The position numbers and the translations under genes are program-made. DNA of 64,000 nucleotides from Paracoccaceae bacterium (GTDB taxonomy: Bacteria > Pseudomonadota > Alphaproteobacteria > Rhodobacterales > Rhodobacteraceae), in the NCBI GenBank assembly GCA_018223125.1, contig JAAEZA010000007.1:42098-106097 (forward strand), given 5' to 3'. Under the pieces are notes generated by a model. That model had not been told where the DNA came from. It did no database searches and saw only the letters and a program-made list of their open reading frames with translations. Positions 42,849 to 51,389 of this stretch are shown piece after piece. Position 1 is the first letter of the stretch; each line of letters opens with the position of its first letter.

Positions 42849-43507
42849 TCCGGTTGCCCCCGTAAGAATGCGGCCCAGCCGGAATTGTCATGGACAACAA
42901 CTTCAAAGGCAAACCCGTCGTATCCCGCGCCGCTGAATTCTGCGCTGACACCTTGATAGGTTCCGGGCGCATCCGCCTCCAGCCGCAGGGTGTTGGTGTG
43001 ACCCGGGATCGCGTCAAGCTTGCCTGCCAGACGGGGCACCCAGAAACTGTGGATCACATCAGCGGTGGTGATCGCAATATCGACAGGCCGGCCCGCAGGG
43101 ATATGGAGCACCCCTGTGGTTTCAAGGGCGGGGGCATCGGCGTATGTGAAACGCCACTCCCAGCGGCGGGCCTGTGCCGAAACCTGCACGGCTTCGACAC
43201 CCTGCCTTGGCACCAACCGTTCACCGATCACCAGCCCGTAAGCCAGAAGCGCACCAAGGACCAGTGCAGGAAAACCCAAACCCAGCCCGAGAATCCAGAC
43301 CCGTATCTGCCCCGCCTCTTCGCCGGAACTTCTGCGATTGCGGAAAGAGAGCCCCAGCAGGATCATCACCAACCCGAATATTGCTGCCGCCCCCGCCAGC
43401 ATCACCCACCACAGCGTCGCGATGGACCGTGCAGCCGGTCCGGCGGGATCAACAGTTGAAAGCGCCCCCTCGCACCCTGTAAGCAGGAAGAGAAACGTGG
43501 TAGGCAC
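42845..43507 (-). CDS. Cytochrome oxidase subunit II-like lipoprotein without CuA ligands
   Basis: About 220 residues from GTG 43507, giving a short lipoprotein-like leader (VPTTFLFLLTGC) and two membrane helices (~30-52, ~70-92), then a cupredoxin domain. The CuA loop, normally CxExCGxxHxxM, here reads SAEFSGAGYDGF: both Cys are Ser (188, 192), His is Tyr196 and Met is Phe199; only His153 (IHSFWVP) and Glu190 remain. It cannot bind CuA in the usual way. The start is uncertain, with no good ribosome site; a longer frame would overlap the divergent DUF2231 gene. Confidence 0.82.
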   Translation of the reverse strand: MPTTFLFLLTGCEGALSTVDPAGPAARSIATLWWVMLAGAAAIFGLVMILLGLSFRNRRSSGEEAGQIRVWILGLGLGFPALVLGALLAYGLVIGERLVPRQGVEAVQVSAQARRWEWRFTYADAPALETTGVLHIPAGRPVDIAITTADVIHSFWVPRLAGKLDAIPGHTNTLRLEADAPGTYQGVSAEFSGAGYDGFAFEVVVHDNSGWAAFLRGQPE

Positions 43508-43531
43508 AAAAAACCGCAGGATGGTGGCATT

Positions 43532-44047
43532 ATGTCGAAACAGACCCGAAAGCAGGACAGCGAAGAACTGATCGACCCGATCAGCGAGATGCCGGGCTTT
43601 GACCAGACGGAATCGCGCATTGCCATTCACGGCCACCCGATTCACGCGATGAGTGTCGCTTTCCCCGTAGCACTGACCTTCTGTGTGCTTGGCGCAGATG
43701 TTGCCTACTGGTGGACGGGCGATATTTTCTGGGCGCGTGCCGCACTTTGGGCGGCCGGCACCGGATTCCTGTTCGGTATGCTCGCCGGTGTGTCCGGCAC
43801 AGCAGAACTGTTGTTGGTGCCCGGCATCCGCGCCCGTGCGCCGGCATGGACCCATTTTATCATCGCAGTCACGCTTCTCGCCCTGCTCGGGGCGAATTGG
43901 GGATACCGGCTTTTCGGATATGAAGCGGCCGTGCTGCCTTACGGCATCCTTCTGTCCACCCTCTGCGTGCTGGTGGTCAGTTTCACCGGCTGGCATGGTG
44001 GCAAGCTTGTCTTTGACTATCAACTTGGCACCTCGAAAGGTAACTGA
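43532..44047 (+). CDS. DUF2231 membrane protein, inserted divergently in the oxidase cluster
   Basis: 171 residues. Family signature IHGHPIHAMSVAFPVALTF, then four helices (~38-58, ~68-90, ~105-125, ~133-152). DUF2231 proteins often accompany haem/oxidase or c-type cytochrome genes and may bind haem; this is not proven. It runs against all neighbours: 24 bases from the divergent subunit II start and overlapping 28 bases with the convergent CopD-like gene. Confidence 0.85.
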   Translation: MSKQTRKQDSEELIDPISEMPGFDQTESRIAIHGHPIHAMSVAFPVALTFCVLGADVAYWWTGDIFWARAALWAAGTGFLFGMLAGVSGTAELLLVPGIRARAPAWTHFIIAVTLLALLGANWGYRLFGYEAAVLPYGILLSTLCVLVVSFTGWHGGKLVFDYQLGTSKGN

Positions 44048-44529
44048 CCGCCCCTTGGTTCAAGCAACCAGTCCGGAAAGCGGATCCCGTCAAATGCAGG
44101 TTTGGCAAGCACAAGGATCAGGATCGCGACAACCGGAACAGAGACGGCGAGAAGCGGCAGGACCGGACGCGGCGGTTTGTGGTCTTCCGGCAGTTCGGCG
44201 ACTTTGACGACGATGTGTCCGACCCAGACATGGGCCACGACCAGCAGCACGACAAAAACAAGTTTTGCAAACAGCCACGGCACAAACACGCCGCGCAGGA
44301 AGATCAACCATGTTCCGGCAATCACCGCAACCACGGCAGCGGGCGTCACAACCAGTGTGTAGACATTGTGGGTTGCGTGCCGGATTTTTCGATAGTCTTC
44401 GGCGAAACCGTTCGGGTCATGTCGGGACAGCATCAAAGGCAAAGCCAGCAATCCGCCGCACCATGTCAGCAGCGCTGCAATATGCGCGACCTTAAACAGG
44501 GGAATGGTTGCAAAAATCCACTCTAACAC
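44020..44529 (-). CDS. CopD-like membrane protein
   Basis: 169 residues from GTG 44529, which overlaps the ctaG stop. Four or five helices; FKVAHIAALLTWCGGLLALP and VAHVWVGHIVVK place His residues in membrane segments as in CopD/DUF2269-like proteins. Likely involved in copper or haem supply to the oxidase. Its 3' end overlaps the DUF2231 gene. Confidence 0.78.
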   Translation of the reverse strand: MLEWIFATIPLFKVAHIAALLTWCGGLLALPLMLSRHDPNGFAEDYRKIRHATHNVYTLVVTPAAVVAVIAGTWLIFLRGVFVPWLFAKLVFVVLLVVAHVWVGHIVVKVAELPEDHKPPRPVLPLLAVSVPVVAILILVLAKPAFDGIRFPDWLLEPRGGQLPFEVPS

Positions 44530-45230
44530 GGGGCACCGCCCGTCAGTTGGTGCCAGTGCCGCCGCGCAACCACCCCGGCCGCGATGGCATAGGGCAGGCC
44601 CGAAGGCACCCACATGATCAACCCGCCTAGCTGTTGGTCCCGAAGCGGTGTAATCCCCCAGTCGAGCGGGGCCAGCGCGTGAGCGGCATAAAGTGCGGTA
44701 GGTGCGAAGGTCAGGATCGCGCCCAACATCCCCATCTGGGCAAAGGCGGCAACAATAAAGGCGATCCGCTCCACGACAGCCGCTTCAGCCGACAGAACCG
44801 CGCGCCAGAACCATGTGGCACTGATCAGAAGGCTTACCTGCATAAGCCAGTAGACAGCCACATTCGACAGGGCGAGATCATAAGCAGCAGGCAGGTGCCA
44901 GCCCCATAGGATCACGGTAGAAACAACAAAGGGGCGGGCTATTGTTGCCGGTTTGCGGGTTTCAATTGAAAGTGCAAACAAAGGCGCGGCAACCGCGATA
45001 AGAAGCACATGATGCACCACCCTTGCCGAGAAAAGCGCCGAAGAAAGCGCACAGAGCGGCGAAACAAACGCTACAAACAGGATCGCCACAGCGCCCAGTC
45101 CGGCTGCGTGTTTTCGTAGCAGATAAGTCATCCCCGCAAGACACACCAACACCACCGGATCGAAATTCCAACTGCTCCAGAGTTCTTGTGGTAAAGGCGC
45201 TGGTCCGCAGTAAATCCTCTCCATATTCAT
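44523..45230 (-). CDS. CtaG (caa3-type) oxidase assembly factor
   Basis: 235 residues, about seven membrane helices, from ATG 45230 with AGGGGA ahead. Family segments: FVSPLCALSSALFSARVVHH, HVLLIAVAAPLFAL, GWHLPAAYDLAL and AFAQMGMLGAILTF. This is the CtaG_caa3 (Bacillus type) family, needed for assembly of CuB/haem-copper oxidases, and distinct from Cox11/CtaG. First gene of the minus-strand oxidase unit. Confidence 0.88.
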   Translation of the reverse strand: MNMERIYCGPAPLPQELWSSWNFDPVVLVCLAGMTYLLRKHAAGLGAVAILFVAFVSPLCALSSALFSARVVHHVLLIAVAAPLFALSIETRKPATIARPFVVSTVILWGWHLPAAYDLALSNVAVYWLMQVSLLISATWFWRAVLSAEAAVVERIAFIVAAFAQMGMLGAILTFAPTALYAAHALAPLDWGITPLRDQQLGGLIMWVPSGLPYAIAAGVVARRHWHQLTGGAPC

Positions 45231-45445
45231 GTGTTCCCCTTTTGCTCGCCCCAAAAGCAACGGTTGTAACAGTCCAAGCTGCCCTACGGTCCCACGCTTA
45301 CGGAAGCGCGGTACGGTTGCGCCGACAACTTGGAATATATGCCGAAACGAAGGTAGGTCGAGAAAATGATTGCCTACAATGGTCTGCGAAGACAGGAAAC
45401 AACGATGCAGATAGAGCAGGCCTTGCTAGCGGGGAACCGGCGGCA

Positions 45446-46135
45446 TCAGATATACGTCGTCATCTTGTGATCGCGGGCATAGTAAAGTTGCGCATAGGTC
45501 ACACTTTTGTCTTCCAGCCAGGTCGTTCGTTCCACCGAAAACAAAGCTGTATCAACCGGAGCTTTGAGAAATCGTGCAATCCCTTCCGGCGCATTTGTCG
45601 CAGAAAAGACCAGTTCGCCCGTGGTGAAAGGAATCTGCTGGATCAGCCATTCGTTCGGGCCGATTTTTTCAAAATCGTAATCTCTGGCAGCGGGCACGAC
45701 ATCCAGATTGATCCATCGGTCTTCGAACTGAAATGGTTTTTTGCCGGAATAATGCATACATTTCAAATGCAGGATCGGTGCGTCCTTTTCGACTTTGATC
45801 CGTTCGCGCAGCCAAGCTGGGGCGGGGATCAGTTCTCTGTCTATCAGACTGTAGGTGTAATCAGCGCCGGATTGTTCCACCTCTTCGCGCACGATTGATA
45901 TGGAAAACTGAGCCTGCCGAACCAAAGACTGCTTTACCTTTGTTCCGGCTTTGCGCTTGCGTTCAAGAATACCGTCGTTCACCAAATCGCGCATGGCACG
46001 GTTCATGGTGGCGCGCGCACATCCGAATTCCCTAGCCAGTTCGATTTCGCCGGGAAGGTTCGTGCCCAAAGGCCAGGTATTGTCTCGGATGCGCTTCAGG
46101 ATTTCGGCCTTAACATCGCGGTAACTGACTCGCAT
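45446..46135 (-). CDS. HutC-like GntR family regulator (UTRA domain)
   Basis: 229 residues from ATG 46135 (MRVSYRDVKAEILKRIRDNT). GntR helix-turn-helix with LPGEIELAREFGCARATMNR, then a UTRA effector domain (~85-225) with FQFEDRWINLDVVPAA, which matches the HutC subgroup (IEDRYVN). HutC proteins sense urocanate; a HutC-like operator core (TGTATGTACA) lies before hutF 5 kb away, so this protein may act there. Divergent from the NicX-like gene. Confidence 0.85.
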   Translation of the reverse strand: MRVSYRDVKAEILKRIRDNTWPLGTNLPGEIELAREFGCARATMNRAMRDLVNDGILERKRKAGTKVKQSLVRQAQFSISIVREEVEQSGADYTYSLIDRELIPAPAWLRERIKVEKDAPILHLKCMHYSGKKPFQFEDRWINLDVVPAARDYDFEKIGPNEWLIQQIPFTTGELVFSATNAPEGIARFLKAPVDTALFSVERTTWLEDKSVTYAQLYYARDHKMTTYI

Positions 46136-46229
46136 CGGGCTGCCTTGATAAATTATTATGTCTATCTTTATAGGGTAAATGCCCGCATGTGCAAGGGTCG
46201 CCCCCTCCCCATAAGCTGACCGAATGCGA

Positions 46230-46247
46230 CGTATAACCTTTCGTATA
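46230..46247. promoter_or_regulatory. Direct repeat CGTATA between the GntR and NicX-like genes
   Basis: CGTATA at 46230-46235 and 46242-46247, 12 bases apart start to start (about one helical turn). The same hexamer followed by AA occurs at 48651, before the Rieske gene. Candidate shared regulatory element; low confidence. Confidence 0.4.
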
Positions 46248-46327
46248 TAGCGGCGTGTTTCGCGCCCTGTTACGCCTTTTCCAAACCCTGAAACCGCGTC
46301 TGGCTGGCACGGAATAAGGAGATGGAT

Positions 46328-47440
46328 ATGCTTGAAATTGTTCACAACTCTCTGGTCAAAAGCACTCGCAACTTGTTGGAAAATTGTGCCGGATGCGAAG
46401 CCGGACAATCGGTTCTGTTTATTCACGAGACTGAAACCGACGGCTACTATGATCCGGCACTCTCCGAATTGGTTGCCAAAGCTGCCAAGCAACTCGGCTA
46501 TCAATCCGAACTTTACGGTGTAGCCTTGCACAAAAAGGCTACACAACTCGCCCCCGATCTGGTTGCGCGCATTGAAAGAGCAGATTGCGCGGTTTTTCTG
46601 GCACGCTTGGGCGACCAGATCAGGTTTCGTCCCAACACGTTGAAATCAGCACAGGTCATCTGCCATGCACTGGATTGTGAGATGATGGGTTCGCCGTTTG
46701 GCGAAACGGATTACCACGCATTCGCCGCGCTGGAACAGATTGTAACCAAGTCAATATCCGCTGCACGGGACATTCATGTAACCTGTCCCGCCGGAACGGA
46801 CTACCGCGGCAGCGTCGGAAACTCCAAAACCACCGCCTGTAATACCGCTTTGAAACGGTTTCCCTTGTCCGTTTTCAAGCCGGTTTCTTCAGAAGGTTTC
46901 ACAGGCCACATCGCGCAAACGGGATTTCTCACAGGGACCGGTTCGAGTTTTTACACACCATGGACCTGCGAAATCAGGGACACATTGTTTGTCAGGATCA
47001 ACGGTTCACGCATCCAAGGGTTTGATGGCACTGAACAGGACGTAAAGTCGGCGCGGGCGCATTACGAATACGTCGGCCGCACGTTGAAGCTTGACACCTA
47101 TGCGGTGCATTCATGGCACGCGGGTATTCACCCCGGACTTTCGTACACACAGAAAGCTGCGCGCCATTTCGAACGCTGGAGCGGCGGCGCGTTCGGCAAT
47201 CCCCGCATCCTGCACCTGCACACCTGCGGGAGAGAGCCACCGGGTGAAATCTCACTTAACGTTCTGGACCCGACTGTCCGACTCGACGGTGTTGCAGTTT
47301 GGGAAAACGGTCGGCTTTTTCCGGAACGGCTGGCCGGTGGTGCAGCACTATTGTCCCGATACCCCGAGATGAAGGAAATCTTCGACAATCCGCGCACTTC
47401 GGTAGGACAAAGTGCTGGCGGACGACTGTCTTACAGGTGA
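46328..47440 (+). CDS. NicX/M29-like metalloprotein, unknown substrate
   Basis: 370 residues from ATG 46328 (AAGGAG six bases upstream; the ATG at 46322 is too close to it). The fold resembles M29 aminopeptidases and 2,5-dihydroxypyridine 5,6-dioxygenase NicX: an HVTCPAGTDYRGSVG segment (NicX: HVRSKAGSDF), a His cluster VHSWHAGIHPGLSY and HLHTCG where NicX has HLD, then LDPTVRLDGVAVWENG. Metal binding is likely; whether it is dioxygenase or peptidase is open. Its 3' end overlaps a convergent LysR gene by 10 bases. No signal peptide. Confidence 0.7.
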   Translation: MLEIVHNSLVKSTRNLLENCAGCEAGQSVLFIHETETDGYYDPALSELVAKAAKQLGYQSELYGVALHKKATQLAPDLVARIERADCAVFLARLGDQIRFRPNTLKSAQVICHALDCEMMGSPFGETDYHAFAALEQIVTKSISAARDIHVTCPAGTDYRGSVGNSKTTACNTALKRFPLSVFKPVSSEGFTGHIAQTGFLTGTGSSFYTPWTCEIRDTLFVRINGSRIQGFDGTEQDVKSARAHYEYVGRTLKLDTYAVHSWHAGIHPGLSYTQKAARHFERWSGGAFGNPRILHLHTCGREPPGEISLNVLDPTVRLDGVAVWENGRLFPERLAGGAALLSRYPEMKEIFDNPRTSVGQSAGGRLSYR

Positions 47441-48354
47441 ACCGGTGCCGGTACATCGTTGAACGGGGCGGCTTGCCCGTGCAGCCAATCCCGAAACAGC
47501 CGCGTGGATTTTAGCTGCGCCTTGTTATGGGTGCAGACAAACCAGTAGGAGAATTGCGACTCTGCCTCTTGCGGGAAAGGGCGTACCAACTGGCCCGTTT
47601 GCAGCGCGTCCCGCACCAGCGGACAGCGCCCCATTCCAACCCCCGAGCCGTTGATCGCAGCCTGAATGACCATATTGGCTTGGCTGTAAACCTGCGTCTT
47701 TTCAGGGACAGGAACCTTCAACCCGAGTTCGGAGGCCCAGAACTCCCAGTTCGAAAGATGGCCTGTCTCCGGTTGGCCATCCTGCAATATTGTGAATCGA
47801 TCCAGATCCCGAGGGGTTTTTAACTGCTCCGCCAGTGTCGGCGCGCAGACAGGATACATTCGTTCCCCCATTAGTTTTTCTGAATGCAGCGCAGGAAAGC
47901 CACCGGTGCTGTAGGCGATAATTACATCCGCTGTGCTGCTACTCGGGTCGAGCGATTTCGGCTCTGTCGAAAGGGATATCTGTATGCCCGGGTGACTGTC
48001 GTTAAAGTCGAGCAATCTTGGCAACAGCCAGATAAAGGCAAACCCCGGCGGGGCCGCGACCAGCAACCCTTTGTTCGCCGCTGCTTTGCTGTCACGAAGG
48101 CTGTCGCAAACCGTTTCCACCATGCCAAACCCGTTGCGTGCGGCAGTCGCCAGACGGGTACCTGCGTCCGTCGGTATAACCTTGGGGTTTTTACGGACCA
48201 TAAGCTGATGGCCAAGCCAGTCTTCAAGCTGCTTTATATGTTGGCTTACAGCGCTTTGCGAAATATTCAGTTCTTCGGCAGCCCGTCCGAAACCACGAAG
48301 CCGGACCACGGCTTCCAATGTTCTAAGGGCATTGAATGGCAGGGTTTTCAACAT
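47431..48354 (-). CDS. LysR-type regulator (GcvA-like)
   Basis: 307 residues from Met 48354 (MLKTLPFNALRTLEAVVRLR), the typical GcvA-like opening LPxLNALRxFEA. Helix-turn-helix FGRAAEELNISQSAVSQHIK; effector domain ~90-295. It lies between the NicX-like and Rieske genes and may regulate the latter, which starts 371 bases away in the divergent direction. Confidence 0.88.
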   Translation of the reverse strand: MLKTLPFNALRTLEAVVRLRGFGRAAEELNISQSAVSQHIKQLEDWLGHQLMVRKNPKVIPTDAGTRLATAARNGFGMVETVCDSLRDSKAAANKGLLVAAPPGFAFIWLLPRLLDFNDSHPGIQISLSTEPKSLDPSSSTADVIIAYSTGGFPALHSEKLMGERMYPVCAPTLAEQLKTPRDLDRFTILQDGQPETGHLSNWEFWASELGLKVPVPEKTQVYSQANMVIQAAINGSGVGMGRCPLVRDALQTGQLVRPFPQEAESQFSYWFVCTHNKAQLKSTRLFRDWLHGQAAPFNDVPAPVHL

Positions 48355-48725
48355 AAAAAGACAAATTTCCAAAGGAGTTGGGTAACCGAATATTGCGCGA
48401 TACGGACAAGGTTGCAGAACCGGACAGGACTCATGTTCTGGTGCCGCATGGCTACAAGACTTCGCCGTGTCGCGCGGTATTTTTTCGCCCGCATTTCACT
48501 AAGTCCTTTCATGCTAGGTCTCTGCCTGAGAAATGGCAAGACGGTGCAGGCTGCCCGTTTCCAAGGCTCTTTCCTGCATGGGTTGTGAAGAAAACTCTCT
48601 CCGTCACTGACCGGAAGCCGTGCCGCTGTCCATAAGGTCAGCTGAAGATACGTATAAACAATGATGAATTGTAACCATGGTTTGTCCGACTTAACCTGAA
48701 GCCGAAGTACGAGTAGGAGATCCCG
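48355..48725. other. 371-bp divergent promoter region, lysR / Rieske gene
   Basis: No gene seen. It should hold promoters for both flanking genes. Features: CGTATAAAC at 48651-48659 and an ATGATGAATTGTAAC stretch before the Rieske start; ribosome site AGTAGGAGAT directly before ATG 48726. Confidence 0.5.
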
Positions 48726-49772
48726 ATGTTTCTACGCAATTGCTGGTATGTTGCGGGTTGGAGTAAGGATTATGGCCGTCAGTTGAAGGCTCAGAAGCTA
48801 CTCGGTGAAAATATCGTTTTCTATCGCCGGTCCGACGGAGCTGCGGTTGCGCTGGAAGATGCCTGCCCGCACCGGAAACTGCCGCTGTCGATGGGGCAAC
48901 TTGAAGGCGATACCGTTGTGTGCGGGTATCACGGGCTTACTTTCGACTGCACCGGAAGCTGCACGGATTCGCCAACTCAAAGGGGCATGACCCCGCGTCG
49001 GGCTGTGGTGAAATCCTATCCGGTTGTCGACCGTTATCGACTGTTGTGGATCTGGATGGGTGATCCTGCAATGGCTGATCCGGACGCAATTTTCGAGATC
49101 GAGAACTACGACAATCCGGCTTGGGGTTACACCGACGGGGGCACGCTGCCCATCGCCTGTAATTACCTTTGGGTCTGTGACAACCTGCTTGACCCGAGCC
49201 ATGTCGCATGGGTCCATGTCACGTCATTCGGGGGCGGCGGCACCGATGATGCACCCTTGCAGATGGAACAATCAGACCGTGGCGTGATCGTGTCACGCTG
49301 GATATTCGACCAACCCCCGTCGCCGTATTATAAAGATCTGGTAAAGTTCCAAGGCAATTGCGATCGAAAACAGCATTACGAGTTGTGCCTGCCCTCAATC
49401 GCATTGAACAAGTCGGTTTACACACCAGCCGGAACCGGTGGAGACGACGCGCCGCTTATGGATGACACCTACATTAACATTTCTTACAATTTCATGACGC
49501 CCGTGGATGAGAATAACACCCGCTACATCTGGTTCCAGCACCGCAATACCGACCCGCATGATGCTGAAGTGTCAAAGCAGATGAATGACGGGGCGATAAT
49601 GGCCTTTAATGAAGACAAGGCAGTTCTGGAAGCGGTTCACAAGAACATGGCGGAAATGGTTACGCCGAATATTGATCTTGGACTGGATCTCGGTGCGAAA
49701 ACCTTTCGAAAGAAATTGCAGCGGATGATTGACGCGGAGCGGGCAGGGGCCAGCAAAACCATTATCGGGTAG
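48726..49772 (+). CDS. VanA-like Rieske non-haem iron oxygenase
   Basis: 348 residues. N-terminal Rieske domain with Cys-x-His (ACPHRKLPLS) and Cys-x2-His (VVCGYHGLTF) for the 2Fe-2S cluster; catalytic domain with the mononuclear iron facial triad region NLLDPSHVAWVHVTSFG. The start MFLRNCWYVAGWSKD is typical of vanillate O-demethylase (VanA) and related O/N-demethylases and phenoxy-acid oxygenases. No reductase partner (VanB-like) lies in the cluster, so electrons must come from elsewhere. Substrate unknown; with HutF and NicX-like neighbours an N-methylated or aromatic heterocycle is possible. Confidence 0.88.
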   Translation: MFLRNCWYVAGWSKDYGRQLKAQKLLGENIVFYRRSDGAAVALEDACPHRKLPLSMGQLEGDTVVCGYHGLTFDCTGSCTDSPTQRGMTPRRAVVKSYPVVDRYRLLWIWMGDPAMADPDAIFEIENYDNPAWGYTDGGTLPIACNYLWVCDNLLDPSHVAWVHVTSFGGGGTDDAPLQMEQSDRGVIVSRWIFDQPPSPYYKDLVKFQGNCDRKQHYELCLPSIALNKSVYTPAGTGGDDAPLMDDTYINISYNFMTPVDENNTRYIWFQHRNTDPHDAEVSKQMNDGAIMAFNEDKAVLEAVHKNMAEMVTPNIDLGLDLGAKTFRKKLQRMIDAERAGASKTIIG

Positions 49773-49816
49773 CCGCAGAGCGCGAATATGGGCAGGCTGT
49801 TGCCCTGTTTCACAAT

Positions 49817-51175
49817 TCAAAGCGCCGACATCAGGCTTTTCATGGCCGTGCGGTAGTTCGCGACAATCCGTTCCCGTCCGATATGTTGACCGCCCCTGAC
49901 CGAATGCCGCCCGGCCGACCAGACATCGGTAACAACGCGGTCCCGTCCGGCAAAACAGAGGCCGTCGATAAGCTGATCGGTCTGCAAAGCGCAAAGTGCA
50001 ATGTCTGTACTGTCTATAGCCATCAGATCCGCCAATTCCCCGACGGCGATTTCCCCCGCACCACGGCCCAATGCCTGCGCGCCACCTCTGGCTGCCCCCC
50101 GAAAGAGCGTTTCGCCAATAGAACCTTCGCCCACGACCATGACATTCCGGGCTACATCCCGCAGTCTTTGGGAATATTCGAGCGTGCGAATTTCTTCTGT
50201 AAGGGAAATCAGGACATTGGAATCAGAACCGATCCCGAAGCGCCCACCCTGCGCCAGATAGGACGGGCCATTAAAAGGTCCATCGCCGAGATTGGCTTCC
50301 GTGATCGGACACAGACCTGCGACAGCACCGGATCCGGCCATGTCCCGTGTCTCGGCGTCGGTCATATGAGTTGCGTGAATCAGGCACCATTGGTCGGAGA
50401 CATCCACGTTTTTAAGCAACCATTCTACCGGACGCGCGCCCAGCCATTGCAAAATATCGGCAACTTCCTTGGGTTGCTCGGCAATGTGGATGTGAACCGG
50501 ACCATTGCCATGATCGTGTAAGACCGCCCCCAGTTCTTCAGGGCAGGTGGCCCGAAGGGAATGGGGTGCGATTCCGACCTGACAATCGGCGGGGAGCGAG
50601 CGAAGCAGATAGCGTGCCCGGTCCACAAGGTCGTTGTAACCGTCTATCGTGTTGCCAAAGCGGGCCTGTCCGGCTTGCAGCGGCACCTGTCCGGCACCGC
50701 CATAAGTGTATAAAACCGGAAGATGTGTCAGACCAATGCCTGTTTCCGCAGCGGCCGCGGCAATCCGCCCCGACAGTTCGGCAAGGTCATCGTAAGGTGT
50801 GCCATCAGACTGGTGATGCACATAGTGAAATTCCCCGACACTGGCAAAGCCCGCTTCCTGCATTTCCATAAAAACAAGCGCGGCAATAGCTTCGATCTGG
50901 TCCGGTGACAGTTCTTTTGTGAACCGGTACATCAGATCGCGCCACGTCCAGAAACTGTCCTTTCCGGCTTTGCGATATTCAGTCATTCCCGCCATGGCCC
51001 GCTGGAAGCTGTGGGAGTGCAGGTTCGCAAGTGCGGGCAGAAGGACATCCACCCTCGTATCTCCGTCGCGGGCGGTTTGCGAGACACCAATTGTTTCAAT
51101 CCGCCCCTCTGACAGGGTCAGGCGCAGGTTTTCCACCCAACCTGTCGGGAGCAAAGCTCGGTTTGCAAAAATCAT
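49817..51175 (-). CDS. hutF: HutF, formimidoylglutamate deiminase
   Basis: 452-residue amidohydrolase-superfamily enzyme that hydrolyses N-formimino-L-glutamate to N-formyl-L-glutamate and ammonia. Start at 51175 (MIFANRALLPTGW; GGAG 8 bases upstream). Zinc/active-site segments: NLHSHSFQRAMAG, EFHYVHH, HSLRATCPEEL, VHIHIAEQPKEV, CLIHATHMT and GSDSNV. These match HutF of Pseudomonas along the whole length. No hutHUIG genes lie in the window, so histidine degradation may be encoded elsewhere, or HutF may act on another formimino compound. A HutC-like operator lies 23 bases upstream. Confidence 0.92.
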   Translation of the reverse strand: MIFANRALLPTGWVENLRLTLSEGRIETIGVSQTARDGDTRVDVLLPALANLHSHSFQRAMAGMTEYRKAGKDSFWTWRDLMYRFTKELSPDQIEAIAALVFMEMQEAGFASVGEFHYVHHQSDGTPYDDLAELSGRIAAAAAETGIGLTHLPVLYTYGGAGQVPLQAGQARFGNTIDGYNDLVDRARYLLRSLPADCQVGIAPHSLRATCPEELGAVLHDHGNGPVHIHIAEQPKEVADILQWLGARPVEWLLKNVDVSDQWCLIHATHMTDAETRDMAGSGAVAGLCPITEANLGDGPFNGPSYLAQGGRFGIGSDSNVLISLTEEIRTLEYSQRLRDVARNVMVVGEGSIGETLFRGAARGGAQALGRGAGEIAVGELADLMAIDSTDIALCALQTDQLIDGLCFAGRDRVVTDVWSAGRHSVRGGQHIGRERIVANYRTAMKSLMSAL

Positions 51176-51194
51176 CCACGCGACTCCGTTCATA

Positions 51195-51210
51195 ATATGT
51201 ATGTACATAT
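51195..51210. promoter_or_regulatory. HutC-like operator before hutF
   Basis: ATATGTATGTACATAT; its core TGTATGTACA (51198-51207) equals the core of the Pseudomonas HutC site CTTGTATGTACAAG, as I recall it. It lies 23 bases before the hutF start, where repression would be expected. Confidence 0.65.
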
Positions 51211-51389
51211 AGCGAATAGGAGCAATTCTGGGAAGGGCGTTTCAACACCCTGCAACCTGTCAGGCAATCTTCCGGCGTGTGCTCAAAGACCGTTGACGCT
51301 TTCGAAGTGCCGCAAGAGTATGGACAGACAGAAAGCGCACCCGAAGGCTTTGATTAAATGACAGTTGCCAACGAATTTTCAGACGATAC

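Noticed and set aside
43508..44023. N-terminal extension of oxidase subunit II to 392 residues
   Set aside because: It runs antisense through the whole DUF2231 gene, has no family similarity, and the lipoprotein-like leader starts at the GTG at 43507.
49817..51175. Complete histidine utilisation operon
   Set aside because: Only a HutC-like regulator and HutF are present; no hutH, hutU, hutI or hutG in the window.
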